Of a stretch of 47,240 bases of DNA, positions 35,516 through 44,755 are shown in pieces; the stretch's first letter is position 1, and each line of letters begins with the position of its first letter. A model generated the notes under the pieces. It worked only from the letters and a program-made list of their open reading frames with translations, had not been told where the DNA came from and made no database searches. Source of the DNA: a virus; the IMG/VR virus record IMGVR_UViG_3300010883_000057, positions 1-47,240 of that record; one strand, given 5' to 3'. The translations under genes and the position numbers were made by a program.

Positions 35516-36064
35516 ATGAGCGATGATCAATTAGAAATAGATGAAGAATTGACCGACTTATTAGGTCAATTAGATTCTGAAGATTCTGATTTACCCATAG
35601 GATCTGATGCAGATGATCATATTGTGGAAGTGAAAGAAAAATCCACAGAGAAACAAATATTGTTACCAGAACCTGCATCTGTTCCTGATGATATTATTCC
35701 AGTTGAAAAAGATGTCAATATTAAAGTGTATTTTGATAGATATGAAGCAATGGCAGAAGAAATATTTGCCGCATGTCGGTCTGATAGACAGGAAGCACAA
35801 TCTGTTTTAGCAATGTGTAAGGAAAGAGTAGAAGATGCTATTAGAAATGATTCCGCCGACAGAGTTCCCAGAATGTATGTTGATGCTTTAGTTAAAGCCG
35901 TAGAAGTAAAGGCTAATATCAACGACACGGCAGTTAAAATGATAGATGCCGGTGCCAAACTTATATCTGCTGCCAAAAGCCAAATAAATGTACAACAAAA
36001 TAGTGTTGCTATCAGCAGCGATCTAAACGATATTTTAAACCAGCCAATGACAGATGAATATTGA
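35516..36064 (+). CDS. 16: Terminase small subunit, T4 gp16-like
   Basis: The 182-residue protein starts right after the preceding stop and overlaps the large terminase start by 11 bases. It has an acidic first third and a helical core containing YFDRYEAMAEEIFAACRSDR and YVDALVKAVEVKANINDTAVKM, like gp16-type small terminases, which recognise DNA and stimulate the large subunit. Position directly before gp17 supports this. T4 gp16 is 164 residues. Confidence 0.78.
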   Translation: MSDDQLEIDEELTDLLGQLDSEDSDLPIGSDADDHIVEVKEKSTEKQILLPEPASVPDDIIPVEKDVNIKVYFDRYEAMAEEIFAACRSDRQEAQSVLAMCKERVEDAIRNDSADRVPRMYVDALVKAVEVKANINDTAVKMIDAGAKLISAAKSQINVQQNSVAISSDLNDILNQPMTDEY

Positions 36065-38018
36065 TCCCCAACAATCGCATGCTATCAAAAGATGCCAGCA
36101 GTCTGCTGTTTGGTTTTTACGAACTTTCGCAAAAATTAAGCATCCTGCAGCAGGCATCATAGATTTTAATCCATTTAAATATCAACAGTTTGCTATTAAA
36201 CAATTCAGGATGAATAGATTTAATATATTTAGAAAATGCCGTCAATCTGGCGCATCTAAGATAGCTGGAGCATTCGCCACATGGTTTGGAATGTTTCATT
36301 CTAATAAAACGATATTGATTGTGTCTAGAACAGACAATGACGCAATGAATTTTCTTAGAGACAATGTGGTGTTTTTATATAACAATTTACCAGAATGGAT
36401 GAGAGAAGTTTGGCTACCAATAAAGATGAATGACCATGAAATAGTATTTCCAAATGGTTCTAGCATACGGTCTTTAACATCTCATCAAGATGTTTTACGG
36501 TCGAATGCTTCATCGTTGAATATTATTGATGAAGCCGCGTTTATTGGCAGCATGGATGTTTTGTGGGCAGGTGGGTGGTCAACGTTACAACATGGTGGTA
36601 ATGTTATTGTTATTTCTACGACTAATGGTATTGGAAATTGGTATTGGAATGCATGGACCGACGCTGAAGCAGGATTGAACAATTTTAATCCTATTACCAT
36701 CAATTGGTGGGATATGGATTGGTCAATTGAATATGATGATCCGTTGTCTAATCAACATCGTAGAATCGCGCCCACCGATGGTATTAGAAAATGCACCGAT
36801 CAGGCTGAAATAGAAAAATATGGGCCATATTGGTCCCCATGGCTAGAAGAACAATATAAAGCTTTGCAGGAAAAAGGTGAAGCATGGAAATTTGAGCAAG
36901 AGATTTTAGCATCTTTTGTTGGATCTGGTAATACTGTTCTATCAAAGTCGGCTATTAACCATGTTACTTTAACGGTAAATGATGATTTTGAATGCATAGA
37001 TGGATTGCAGACTTACGTGCATCCTGTTAGTGGTGAATCGGAAGATTTAGATTTTGGGTTTACGGAGCCAGACGAAGGACTATGGGTGTGGGATAGACCT
37101 GTTGGTGCCACACCCAATGTGAAAAACGAACGAGGAGAGATAATACAACCTGGCCAAGCCGCATATTCATATACAATGGGTGTTGATACGGCCACTGGTA
37201 AAGGTAGAGATTACCATGCCATACAGGTATTATGCATTGATACGATGACACAAGTCGCAGAATTCATGGTGAGGTGTTTGCCGCGCGAATTGGTTAAATA
37301 TATTGATCGGATAGGTAGATGGTATAACTGTGCTCTATGTGTGGTAGAAAGAAACAATGGTGGGGACACTTTAATTGACGAGTTGAGATATGGTGTGATG
37401 TACCCTAGATTATGGAGAAAAAAAGGCATAAATGATAAGCCACGTGCTTCTAATTCTTCGCAAGCACGCTCGTTGCAAGTTGCAAGTTATGGTTTTTATA
37501 CGAGTTCGTCTAGCAAAGCGACTCTTAATAAATTTTTATTGAATAATATCAGAGATAATAATGACGATGGATATAAAATTAATAGCAAAAGATTATTAAA
37601 ACAAATTCAGACTTATGTTCGTAAAAAAGACAGAGCTGGCAGAGACACAGGTAGAACAGAAGCTGAAGATGGGTCTGGAAACTTTGACGACCTTGTTATG
37701 TCTTTTGCTTTATCGTTAGTGGGAACCACTGATATATTTACAGTTGATTCTTCTAATCTTACTCCCTTTGCCGCCAGCAGTGATTTAAGTATGTTCGGTG
37801 GTGGCTCTCCAATAAACAATGAACAAGTAATTGCTGACCAAAAGTCATTTATTGAAAAAGGTGGCCCCCAATTAATGATGCCGATGGCATTGGCTCCTGA
37901 CCAACTACCTGAAGTTTCTGCGCAACAGGAAATAGAAAAATACGCTTCGCAATTGGGGGCAATACCAATTAGCGATGGCAAACCAATAGTTAATCCTAGG
38001 AAGAATTTTTACGATTAA
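36054..38018 (+). CDS. 17: Terminase large subunit, T4 gp17-like
   Basis: The 654-residue protein has an ATPase domain with a variant Walker A (FRKCRQSGASK, about 59-69; the usual P-loop Lys-Thr is replaced), Walker B LNIIDEAAF (Asp 159, Glu 160) and a coupling STTNG (188-192). The nuclease domain begins near YTMGVDTATGKG (Asp 378), with VVERNNGG (Glu 432) and FDDLVMSFAL as further acidic ligands. T4 gp17 is 610 residues. It packages DNA into proheads through the portal. Variant Walker A forms of this type are known among terminases, so activity is likely intact. Confidence 0.93.
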   Translation: MNIDPQQSHAIKRCQQSAVWFLRTFAKIKHPAAGIIDFNPFKYQQFAIKQFRMNRFNIFRKCRQSGASKIAGAFATWFGMFHSNKTILIVSRTDNDAMNFLRDNVVFLYNNLPEWMREVWLPIKMNDHEIVFPNGSSIRSLTSHQDVLRSNASSLNIIDEAAFIGSMDVLWAGGWSTLQHGGNVIVISTTNGIGNWYWNAWTDAEAGLNNFNPITINWWDMDWSIEYDDPLSNQHRRIAPTDGIRKCTDQAEIEKYGPYWSPWLEEQYKALQEKGEAWKFEQEILASFVGSGNTVLSKSAINHVTLTVNDDFECIDGLQTYVHPVSGESEDLDFGFTEPDEGLWVWDRPVGATPNVKNERGEIIQPGQAAYSYTMGVDTATGKGRDYHAIQVLCIDTMTQVAEFMVRCLPRELVKYIDRIGRWYNCALCVVERNNGGDTLIDELRYGVMYPRLWRKKGINDKPRASNSSQARSLQVASYGFYTSSSSKATLNKFLLNNIRDNNDDGYKINSKRLLKQIQTYVRKKDRAGRDTGRTEAEDGSGNFDDLVMSFALSLVGTTDIFTVDSSNLTPFAASSDLSMFGGGSPINNEQVIADQKSFIEKGGPQLMMPMALAPDQLPEVSAQQEIEKYASQLGAIPISDGKPIVNPRKNFYD

Positions 38019-38095
38019 ATATTGGCAGCTAATATACATCTTTAGTAAATATACCATTAAACCACCATCTATATTCCGCAAGCGCGGGGATTCAT

Positions 38096-40054
38096 ATGCC
38101 TAGCAATTGGCTGTTATTTGACAGGATACGTGCGTTAACTCGCAGTCATAAAATATATCAAGCTGATCGTATATTCCAAGATCAATCTTCAATTGATAGA
38201 CTTACTGCTGGCGCAGAGTTTCTGGATTTTAATCAGCAAGGCGCAATTTTAGATCAGACTAATCTGCAAATAAACAGATTAGAAAGATATAAAGATTATG
38301 AGCAGATGGATCAGACTGGAGAAATTTCACTAGCGTTAGATCTTTATGCTGATGAAGCTTCATTGGTTGATCCAGAAAGAAAACACACATTAATCATACG
38401 TGCTCACAATAGAAGAATTAAAAATGAATTAGAAAATTTATTCTTCAACATATTACAATGGGATAATTATCAAAGACCAGCTGTTAGATATTTATGTAAA
38501 TATGGCGACTTTCCTTGCGAGATAGTTCCAGATCAGAATCGAAACGGCGTATCGTCTATTCGATTTATGAACATTTATAATTTTACTAGAATAGAAACAA
38601 GATATGGTGACTTAGTAGGATTCTTTTATCAAGATGAATTAGTGCCTGAGCCTTTATTCCTTCATCCTTGGCAGGTGATGCATTTAAGGCTTACGAGCTT
38701 TGAAAACATATATCATCCATATGGTAGGGCTATACTTGATGGTGGTAGGAAAGCGTTTAAACAATTAAGATTAATGGAAGATGCGGCTTTAATTTATCGC
38801 ATTACCCGTGCTCCTGAAAAGAGAAAATTTTCAATACCAGTGGGGTTGATTCCTCCTAAAGAAGTTCCTGAATACATGCAAATGATTGCAAGGAACTTTA
38901 AAAGACAACGTTTTTATAACCCATCCAGCGGCACTTTTGATGAACGATATTCTCCATTGATTCAAGAAGATGACTTCTTCTTACCCAAACGACCTGATGG
39001 TTCTGGCCCTGATATTGATGTGTTGCCGGGGGCAGAAAATTTAGATCAGATAGCAGATATTGAATATTTTAAAAAGAAAATGATAGCGCCTTTAAAAATT
39101 CCGTTTTCTAGAGTTGGGATTGGGGAAGGTAGTGGTGAATCTAATGATAAATCATTGTCACAATCACATGCGGAATTTGCTAAGGCTGTGCAGTGGGTTC
39201 AAAGAGAAGTTGCGTCAGGATTAACTAAAATAGCAATAGTGCATCTTGCTTTAAGAGGGTATGGCGCTGATGATTTGAAGGGATTTGACATAGCCCTTAC
39301 TGCAACTTCTGCCATGGAAGAATTATATAGGATAGAAACATGGCAAACTAGAGTCAGTGTTATGGCTGAACTCAAAGAGCTTGGTTGGTTTCCTAAGGAA
39401 TGGATTGTTACTCGGTTTACCGACTTATCTCCTGATGAAATCGAAGAATTAAAAGATATGGAAGAAGTGGAAGCTGCTGGTGGCGCAGGTGGTGGTGGAC
39501 CAGCAGGAGCATTGGGGATAGGCGACGAGGAATTGGATGGAGAAGACGGAGAGGAATTGGACGGAGAGGAATCGGGCGGAGAGGAATTGGGTGAGGAAGA
39601 CGGATTGGGTGAAAATGGTGAAGAGGAAAAATCACCAATAATAGATGGCTTTGATTATGAAGCTGAAAAGCGTTTATTGGCAGAAATGAAGAAACAAGGA
39701 AACAAAAAAGAAGCAAAGAAATTGATTAATAAGTGGAGCGAGCGGTTAGGAAAGGATACTAGTCCTAATAATAATCAAATTATGAATTCTTTTGACCATA
39801 TGTTAGAGACGAAAGAATTAGATGGTTTATCTTCTAGCCATCCATCGAATGCACCAAGCAGCAATGGGAAATTCCGTCCTCCGCATAATCCCAATGAAGA
39901 TGAAGGGCTGATAGTTGAATGGTCTATTAATGAAGATGAAAGGAATAGCGCTATCAAGGAAACGCGCGATGTGTTAATCGATGATTCTTCGATGCCCAAT
40001 ACCGCAGAAGCTGATATTACAGAAGATGACATCCCTGTGGGTCCAAAAAGTTAA
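38096..40054 (+). CDS. 20: Portal protein, T4 gp20-like
   Basis: The 652-residue protein contains gp20 blocks: LERYKDYEQMDQTGEISLALDLYADEAS, FPCEIVPDQNRNGVSSIRFMN, FLHPWQVMHLRLTSFENIYHPYG and a long stem (PSSGTFDERYSPLIQEDDFFLP). After about residue 455 a Gly/Glu/Asp-rich stretch of GEELDGEE-like repeats forms an acidic tail not present in T4 gp20 (524). Portals form the dodecamer for DNA entry. It follows terminase and precedes the acidic prohead gene, as in T4. Confidence 0.93.
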   Translation: MPSNWLLFDRIRALTRSHKIYQADRIFQDQSSIDRLTAGAEFLDFNQQGAILDQTNLQINRLERYKDYEQMDQTGEISLALDLYADEASLVDPERKHTLIIRAHNRRIKNELENLFFNILQWDNYQRPAVRYLCKYGDFPCEIVPDQNRNGVSSIRFMNIYNFTRIETRYGDLVGFFYQDELVPEPLFLHPWQVMHLRLTSFENIYHPYGRAILDGGRKAFKQLRLMEDAALIYRITRAPEKRKFSIPVGLIPPKEVPEYMQMIARNFKRQRFYNPSSGTFDERYSPLIQEDDFFLPKRPDGSGPDIDVLPGAENLDQIADIEYFKKKMIAPLKIPFSRVGIGEGSGESNDKSLSQSHAEFAKAVQWVQREVASGLTKIAIVHLALRGYGADDLKGFDIALTATSAMEELYRIETWQTRVSVMAELKELGWFPKEWIVTRFTDLSPDEIEELKDMEEVEAAGGAGGGGPAGALGIGDEELDGEDGEELDGEESGGEELGEEDGLGENGEEEKSPIIDGFDYEAEKRLLAEMKKQGNKKEAKKLINKWSERLGKDTSPNNNQIMNSFDHMLETKELDGLSSSHPSNAPSSNGKFRPPHNPNEDEGLIVEWSINEDERNSAIKETRDVLIDDSSMPNTAEADITEDDIPVGPKS

Positions 40055-40136
40055 CAACAATTACAATAAGATTATTTTCGTTCAAAATTAGTATAGTTAA
40101 AGGCGTGTAGTGAACATAAGAGATAGGAGTTTACAG

Positions 40137-43100
40137 ATGGCTCAGAATCAGAAAACAGTGGCTAGTCCAGTTCAAATGGATAGCCGAAAGTTTCTGGGAG
40201 CACTTAACGATTCATCTCAAGCTAAAGTAACTTTTTATGAATCGAAAGTCGCAGAAATGGGAAAAGCAGCCGGTAAGAACTGGCAGCTTGCTTCGCTTAA
40301 GATCAAACGAATAAATCGGGATAATCATTATTCTGGGGAATTATACATCGAAGATGTTGATTCCCATGATTATTATATGGCGGATTGCAGCCGGGAAAAA
40401 GGCGGCAAAATTGTAATTGAAAATATTAGACAAATTGAAATTATTGAAGAGCAGAAACAAGCTCTATTTGAGCAGAGTTGTTCTAAATTGATCGATGCGA
40501 TTGAAGCAAATGATCAAAAAGCGATGGGTTCTGCATTTAATAAAATGTCAGGACAAAGGTTCTCTGGTCGCGCGGTTCCTTCTTCTGGTCTTGTTCGTAC
40601 CAAAGATGGTATTGTGCGCACAATTAAAATTCAAGGTAACAATGCACTGGGTGAAGAGATACGACCGCAAATAATTGCAGCTTTGGTTGAATCTCTTAGC
40701 GATAGAGTGGTGATTGAAGGTGGTTCGGTGGTTGCCGGACACTTTGATGATGGTGAAAAGATTAAACTTCCAGTCACAAAATGGGCAGCCCGCAAGCTTG
40801 TAGGCAAGCACATGCGAGAAGCTGCTCAAAATGCATATTGGTCTCCGGGTTTTCAAGCTAGAATATTTAACACGGCTAAATTAATTTATGGAGACAAGAT
40901 TGAAGAAGCAATAAAATCGATTTCTTTGTTTTTAAATGAAAATGAAGAGTTTACTTTGTTGAACCGTTCTCAAACGCAGACTCTTATTGAAAATGCGTTG
41001 GCGGCCAATTGCTTCTTTAACCAGCAATTATGCGATGACACCACCACATTGTTTTATCGCACCAACCTTAAAATTAATAAAGATACCATTCTCGCAGAAT
41101 GGCGCAATATTGCAAAGAAGGTAGAACATCCTGTTCTTCTGGAAAATGTCAATATTCTTGAGAATACTAAAAATTTTGAAGCTGCATACGATAAATTTTT
41201 AGAACTTATTTTCGAAGCAATTTCGAATAGAGAAGTAGCCGCAGAAGCGTTGGCAACTACTCTAGAAGTGCTAAAAGACAAGACTCCTAGAATCAAGGAG
41301 TCCAACGATATGTCTAGCAGGCTGAATGAGTTGATTAGCCGTCTCAAAGATCCTGAGTTTGACGATAGTGCGATTTATGAAGCCGAAGATCTCATAGCCA
41401 CTGTTCAAGAAGAATTGGCTATGAATGAAAATCTCAGTGATTTTGATGCTATGCCCGGCGATGAATTGGGTGACGATGAAATGGGTGGCGATGAATTGGG
41501 CGGCGTCGGTTTGGGCGGCTCTGAAGCACCCATTATAAACATCAATGCACCTTTGATTTCTATTGGCAGCAGTAATGTTTCTGGTGGAGAAGGTGACGAA
41601 GACCTTGGTGACGAAGACCTTGGCGACCTTGGCGACGAAGATTTTGAAGACGACATTGAAGATGAAGACCTTGGTGAAGAAGAAAGCCTGGCTGACATGT
41701 TGGGTGGTGGTGAAGAAGAGGAAGAAGAAGATTTAGGTTTAGGGCTTGAAAGTAAGAAAAAGAAGAAGAGAGCTATTAAAGAAAATAAGCCGTTTCCTGG
41801 GGCTGCTCCGCCGTTTGGTGGCGATTCCGACGACGACAGCGACGACGACGGTGATGATGACGGTGATGATGACGACGTTGATGACAGCGGTTCTGGAAAG
41901 CCATGGGAAGAAAGTGCGGATCCTTACGCAATTAAGAGTGGCGAACTTTCTGCCATGAATATGAGCGATTATGGCGCGCCGATTCTTTCTGATGCCGGAG
42001 ATATGGTTCAGGTTGTCAACCTTATGAATCGTTTAGCTGAAGAGCATAAGCTGGAAGGTTCTGATCTTACGGAAAATCTTGATGATTTAGCTCGCGCAAG
42101 CATTGAGGGCGCGGGATTGAGGGTTCCTTCTAATAAAATTGGTGTTGCGGTTGATGAAGTCGTTCAAAACTTCCTCCAAGTTCGTAATGAAGGCATTGTC
42201 GACGATGTTGTAGATACGGCTACTTCTGGCGTGGATGCATTGTTGCCTGACGATGACGATGACGATGACGAACTTGACGAAGATCAATATAAAGGTCCGA
42301 CTCGGAGACGACGCTACGGAATGCGTAGAAATAGCGTTACTGCTTCCGAAAGCACAGAAAAATTTGTTACTTGGATTGAAGAACAAAGCGATGGTAAGTT
42401 AGGTCAGATGGGTGATGTGAAGTTCATTTATGACCATGGTGGTGATTCCAACATTGATCCTATAATCCTTAGTGAGGATGGTAGTGTCGAAATCCCAATT
42501 CCATCAGAATTGCGTAGTGATGCTACTGCTATTGCTACTGGGTCTGAGGAATTTAATGGTTTCTTAGAATGGCTTGAAAGCAATATTGAGCAATTACGTC
42601 CAATAAGCGACGGTGAAAATGATGCTTTAGAAGAAGCTATTGCTACGATTCATGCTAATGCTGATGGTTCAATTTCTGTTGAAGTTGATGCTGATGTTGA
42701 AGTGGATGAAATGGGTGGCATGGACATGGATATGGAGCCTGGTATGGAGCCTGGCATGGACATGGGGCCTGGCATGGACGATGAAACTGCTGGGATGGAG
42801 CCTGTAGATGCTATTGCAGCTGACACACCAATGCCTGAACCAGCAGCTGACGCGATGCCCGATTTTGAAAACATGGATGATGAAGGCCCCGTTGATGGTG
42901 AAGTCCCTGAAGGCCCCGTTGGTGATGAAGATCAGCCTAACTTTGGTGGTCCTGTTGGCGATGAAGATGATGAAGACGAAGAAGATGAAGAAGTTGCCGA
43001 AGACAAAGACATAACTCATCCGCAAAGCACCAAGTACAACAAGCACACTAAAGACAATAAGCGCGACATGCCTAAGGTTAAAATGCCTAAGGCTAGTAGT

Positions 43101-43187
43101 GATAAACTTGACAGTGTTGGGCCTAGTTTGAAGAAAGATGATGGTTCTGGAACTAAGCCTCCTGTCGCTAGAAAGGGAGACAATTAA
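40137..43187 (+). CDS. Large acidic prohead/head protein between portal and protease
   Basis: The start is ATG 40137 behind TAGGAG; an in-frame GTG at 40110 lacks a ribosome site. The 1016-residue protein has a folded-looking N-terminal half (about 1-380), then long acidic low-complexity runs (GDEDLGDEDLGDLGDEDF, DSDDDGDDDGDDDD) and Met/Pro/Gly repeats (MEPGMEPGMDMGPGM). T4 has small prohead core proteins gp67 and gp68 at this place, and some large phages have much longer ones. Its acidic tail may fill the core or bind basic partners. No known domain is recognised. The stop overlaps the protease start by one base. Confidence 0.8.
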   Translation: MAQNQKTVASPVQMDSRKFLGALNDSSQAKVTFYESKVAEMGKAAGKNWQLASLKIKRINRDNHYSGELYIEDVDSHDYYMADCSREKGGKIVIENIRQIEIIEEQKQALFEQSCSKLIDAIEANDQKAMGSAFNKMSGQRFSGRAVPSSGLVRTKDGIVRTIKIQGNNALGEEIRPQIIAALVESLSDRVVIEGGSVVAGHFDDGEKIKLPVTKWAARKLVGKHMREAAQNAYWSPGFQARIFNTAKLIYGDKIEEAIKSISLFLNENEEFTLLNRSQTQTLIENALAANCFFNQQLCDDTTTLFYRTNLKINKDTILAEWRNIAKKVEHPVLLENVNILENTKNFEAAYDKFLELIFEAISNREVAAEALATTLEVLKDKTPRIKESNDMSSRLNELISRLKDPEFDDSAIYEAEDLIATVQEELAMNENLSDFDAMPGDELGDDEMGGDELGGVGLGGSEAPIININAPLISIGSSNVSGGEGDEDLGDEDLGDLGDEDFEDDIEDEDLGEEESLADMLGGGEEEEEEDLGLGLESKKKKKRAIKENKPFPGAAPPFGGDSDDDSDDDGDDDGDDDDVDDSGSGKPWEESADPYAIKSGELSAMNMSDYGAPILSDAGDMVQVVNLMNRLAEEHKLEGSDLTENLDDLARASIEGAGLRVPSNKIGVAVDEVVQNFLQVRNEGIVDDVVDTATSGVDALLPDDDDDDDELDEDQYKGPTRRRRYGMRRNSVTASESTEKFVTWIEEQSDGKLGQMGDVKFIYDHGGDSNIDPIILSEDGSVEIPIPSELRSDATAIATGSEEFNGFLEWLESNIEQLRPISDGENDALEEAIATIHANADGSISVEVDADVEVDEMGGMDMDMEPGMEPGMDMGPGMDDETAGMEPVDAIAADTPMPEPAADAMPDFENMDDEGPVDGEVPEGPVGDEDQPNFGGPVGDEDDEDEEDEEVAEDKDITHPQSTKYNKHTKDNKRDMPKVKMPKASSDKLDSVGPSLKKDDGSGTKPPVARKGDN

Positions 43188-43930
43188 TGCTTCCCACAAG
43201 ACGAGGAAAATTAACAATATCAGAAAATCTTGTCGATCGCCGCGTGATTGCCGAAACTGGCACTATCCCATCTGGCATGCAATTGATTCGCGACACTTTC
43301 GCATTTCAGGTTCTTGACAAGAAAAATGTTGTTGTTGAAGGTAAAAATGGACAAGAAGAACCAGCTGTTAGAGTCACTGGGTTGTTTCAAGAAGGTGATG
43401 TAGAAAATGCTAATGGTAGGGTTTATGATGCACGTGAGGTGTTAGCACCAGCGGTGCAATCCATTCAAGAGGACATATCGTCAAGAGCTGTGATGGGAGA
43501 ATATGATCATCCAGCGGATGCCAAAATCCACCTAGACAGAGTTAGCCATCTAATTACTAAAATATGGATGGAAGGCCGAAAAGTTTATGGTGAAGCCGAA
43601 GTATTACACAAATTACCGTGTGGGGCATGCCTGAGGGGATTATTCGAACACAATATTCGTGTTGGTATTTCTTCTCGCGGCGTTGGAGACATGGAAGTTG
43701 TGGAATCTGGTGGGCAAGAGAAATACAAAGTGTTGCCTGGGTATTCCTTTGTAACATGGGACGCCGTTGCGGAACCATCTGTTTCTAATGCCATTTTGAA
43801 CATTAGAGAAGGGTTAGAACAGCACTTGAAACCGCTTAAAAAGTCGCGTGGAAAACGTGGAGTGTTTGACCCAAAAGTTTACCAAAGCATGGTTGTTGAA
43901 GAAATCAATAAGTATTTTGGTCTTAAATGA
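43187..43930 (+). CDS. 21: Prohead core protease, T4 gp21-like
   Basis: The 247-residue protein has the catalytic triad layout of the gp21 (S80) serine protease: His 108 in GEYDHP, Ser 162/163 in VGISSRG and Asp 192 in TWDAVAEPS. T4 gp21 is 212 residues. It degrades the scaffold and trims capsid precursors, usually after an L/I-x-E motif. The N-terminus, LPTRRGKL, resembles that of the capsid protein. A GGGAG ribosome site precedes it. It lies between the acidic prohead gene and the scaffold. Confidence 0.92.
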   Translation: MLPTRRGKLTISENLVDRRVIAETGTIPSGMQLIRDTFAFQVLDKKNVVVEGKNGQEEPAVRVTGLFQEGDVENANGRVYDAREVLAPAVQSIQEDISSRAVMGEYDHPADAKIHLDRVSHLITKIWMEGRKVYGEAEVLHKLPCGACLRGLFEHNIRVGISSRGVGDMEVVESGGQEKYKVLPGYSFVTWDAVAEPSVSNAILNIREGLEQHLKPLKKSRGKRGVFDPKVYQSMVVEEINKYFGLK

Positions 43931-43936
43931 TCATGT

Positions 43937-43950
43937 AGTAATTAATTACT
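43937..43950. promoter_or_regulatory. Perfect 14-base palindrome before scaffold gene
   Basis: AGTAATTAATTACT is its own reverse complement and lies seven bases after the protease stop, 54 bases before the scaffold ATG. It could be a dimer-protein binding site or part of a promoter, but no function is shown and AT-rich DNA makes such palindromes less rare. Confidence 0.35.
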
Positions 43951-44003
43951 GTGGCATTTCGGTCAAATATAACATTATTGGAACATAATTGGGAGCCAAT
44001 AAA

Positions 44004-44726
44004 ATGGACAAGATTAAATCGCTGTTGGAAAAGGTCGGAGTTAAACCCGAATTATCTCAACAAATTTGTACATCTTTAGAAAATTACAGATCAACTTTGC
44101 GTGAGCAATTTGATGCCGAGTATTCGGCTAAAATTGAAGAAGCAAAAAAGGTGTGCATTGAAGAGACTGAAGCGCATAAGCGTGAATTGTCTCGTCGTGT
44201 GCAGGTTTTTTGTGAAACTAAAGGAGCTGCTATTGAGGCAACTGTTGCTAAGCAGTCAGCCCTTCGAGAGTCCGAAGCTGTTTCCAGGCTTAAGTCAATT
44301 GTATCCTTGGTAGAGGGGATCGAGCCAAATGGAGAGCTAAACGGAGAACTTGAAGCTGATGTTAAAAAGCTGAAGCAAAGGCTTAAAGCGGTAACTGAAG
44401 GTAAGCAGCTGGCTGTCGCTACGGCGAACAGACAAACTGCTTTGGCTGAAAAAGTTCTGAAGAAGAACAGAATTTTAGAGGCTAAATCGGTAAAGGCGAA
44501 AGCTGATGCCACAATCGTTGAAAATAGGCGACCTGATAGAAAACCTGCCCGTATTGATGCCAATAGGCAATCTGGCCGACCGGTATCGACACGTGCAACA
44601 TTAGTCGAAAGTCAAGATCCTCGTCCTGTTCCTACGCGACAAGATTCTCATATTGCTTCCACTGGTGACGGTGGTGGGTTTGGAGTGGATTCAATCGCTG
44701 TCGACATGGACGAAGATTTAATTTAA
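44004..44726 (+). CDS. 22: Prohead scaffold protein, T4 gp22-like
   Basis: Start ATG 44004 has GGGAG nine bases before it; the in-frame TTG at 43989 is less likely. The 240-residue protein is charged and helical, with a coiled-coil pattern (FDAEYSAKIEEAKKVC, then SRLKSIVSLVEGIE and LEADVKKLKQRLKAVTEGK) and an acidic C-terminus (VDSIAVDMDEDLI). This composition and its place between protease and capsid genes identify it as the internal scaffold, later removed by the protease. Potential L/I-x-E sites occur within. Confidence 0.85.
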   Translation: MDKIKSLLEKVGVKPELSQQICTSLENYRSTLREQFDAEYSAKIEEAKKVCIEETEAHKRELSRRVQVFCETKGAAIEATVAKQSALRESEAVSRLKSIVSLVEGIEPNGELNGELEADVKKLKQRLKAVTEGKQLAVATANRQTALAEKVLKKNRILEAKSVKAKADATIVENRRPDRKPARIDANRQSGRPVSTRATLVESQDPRPVPTRQDSHIASTGDGGGFGVDSIAVDMDEDLI

Positions 44727-44755
44727 TTTAATTAATTTATTACTAGGAGATTAAG

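Noticed and set aside
36111-36260. Variant terminase P-loop as a sign of an inactive enzyme
   Set aside because: Terminases with a changed Walker A Lys are known and all other motifs are intact.
38076-38092. Short GC hairpin (CCGC-AAGC-GCGG) before the portal gene
   Set aside because: The stem is only four base pairs, has no T-run and overlaps the likely ribosome site; too weak to call a terminator.
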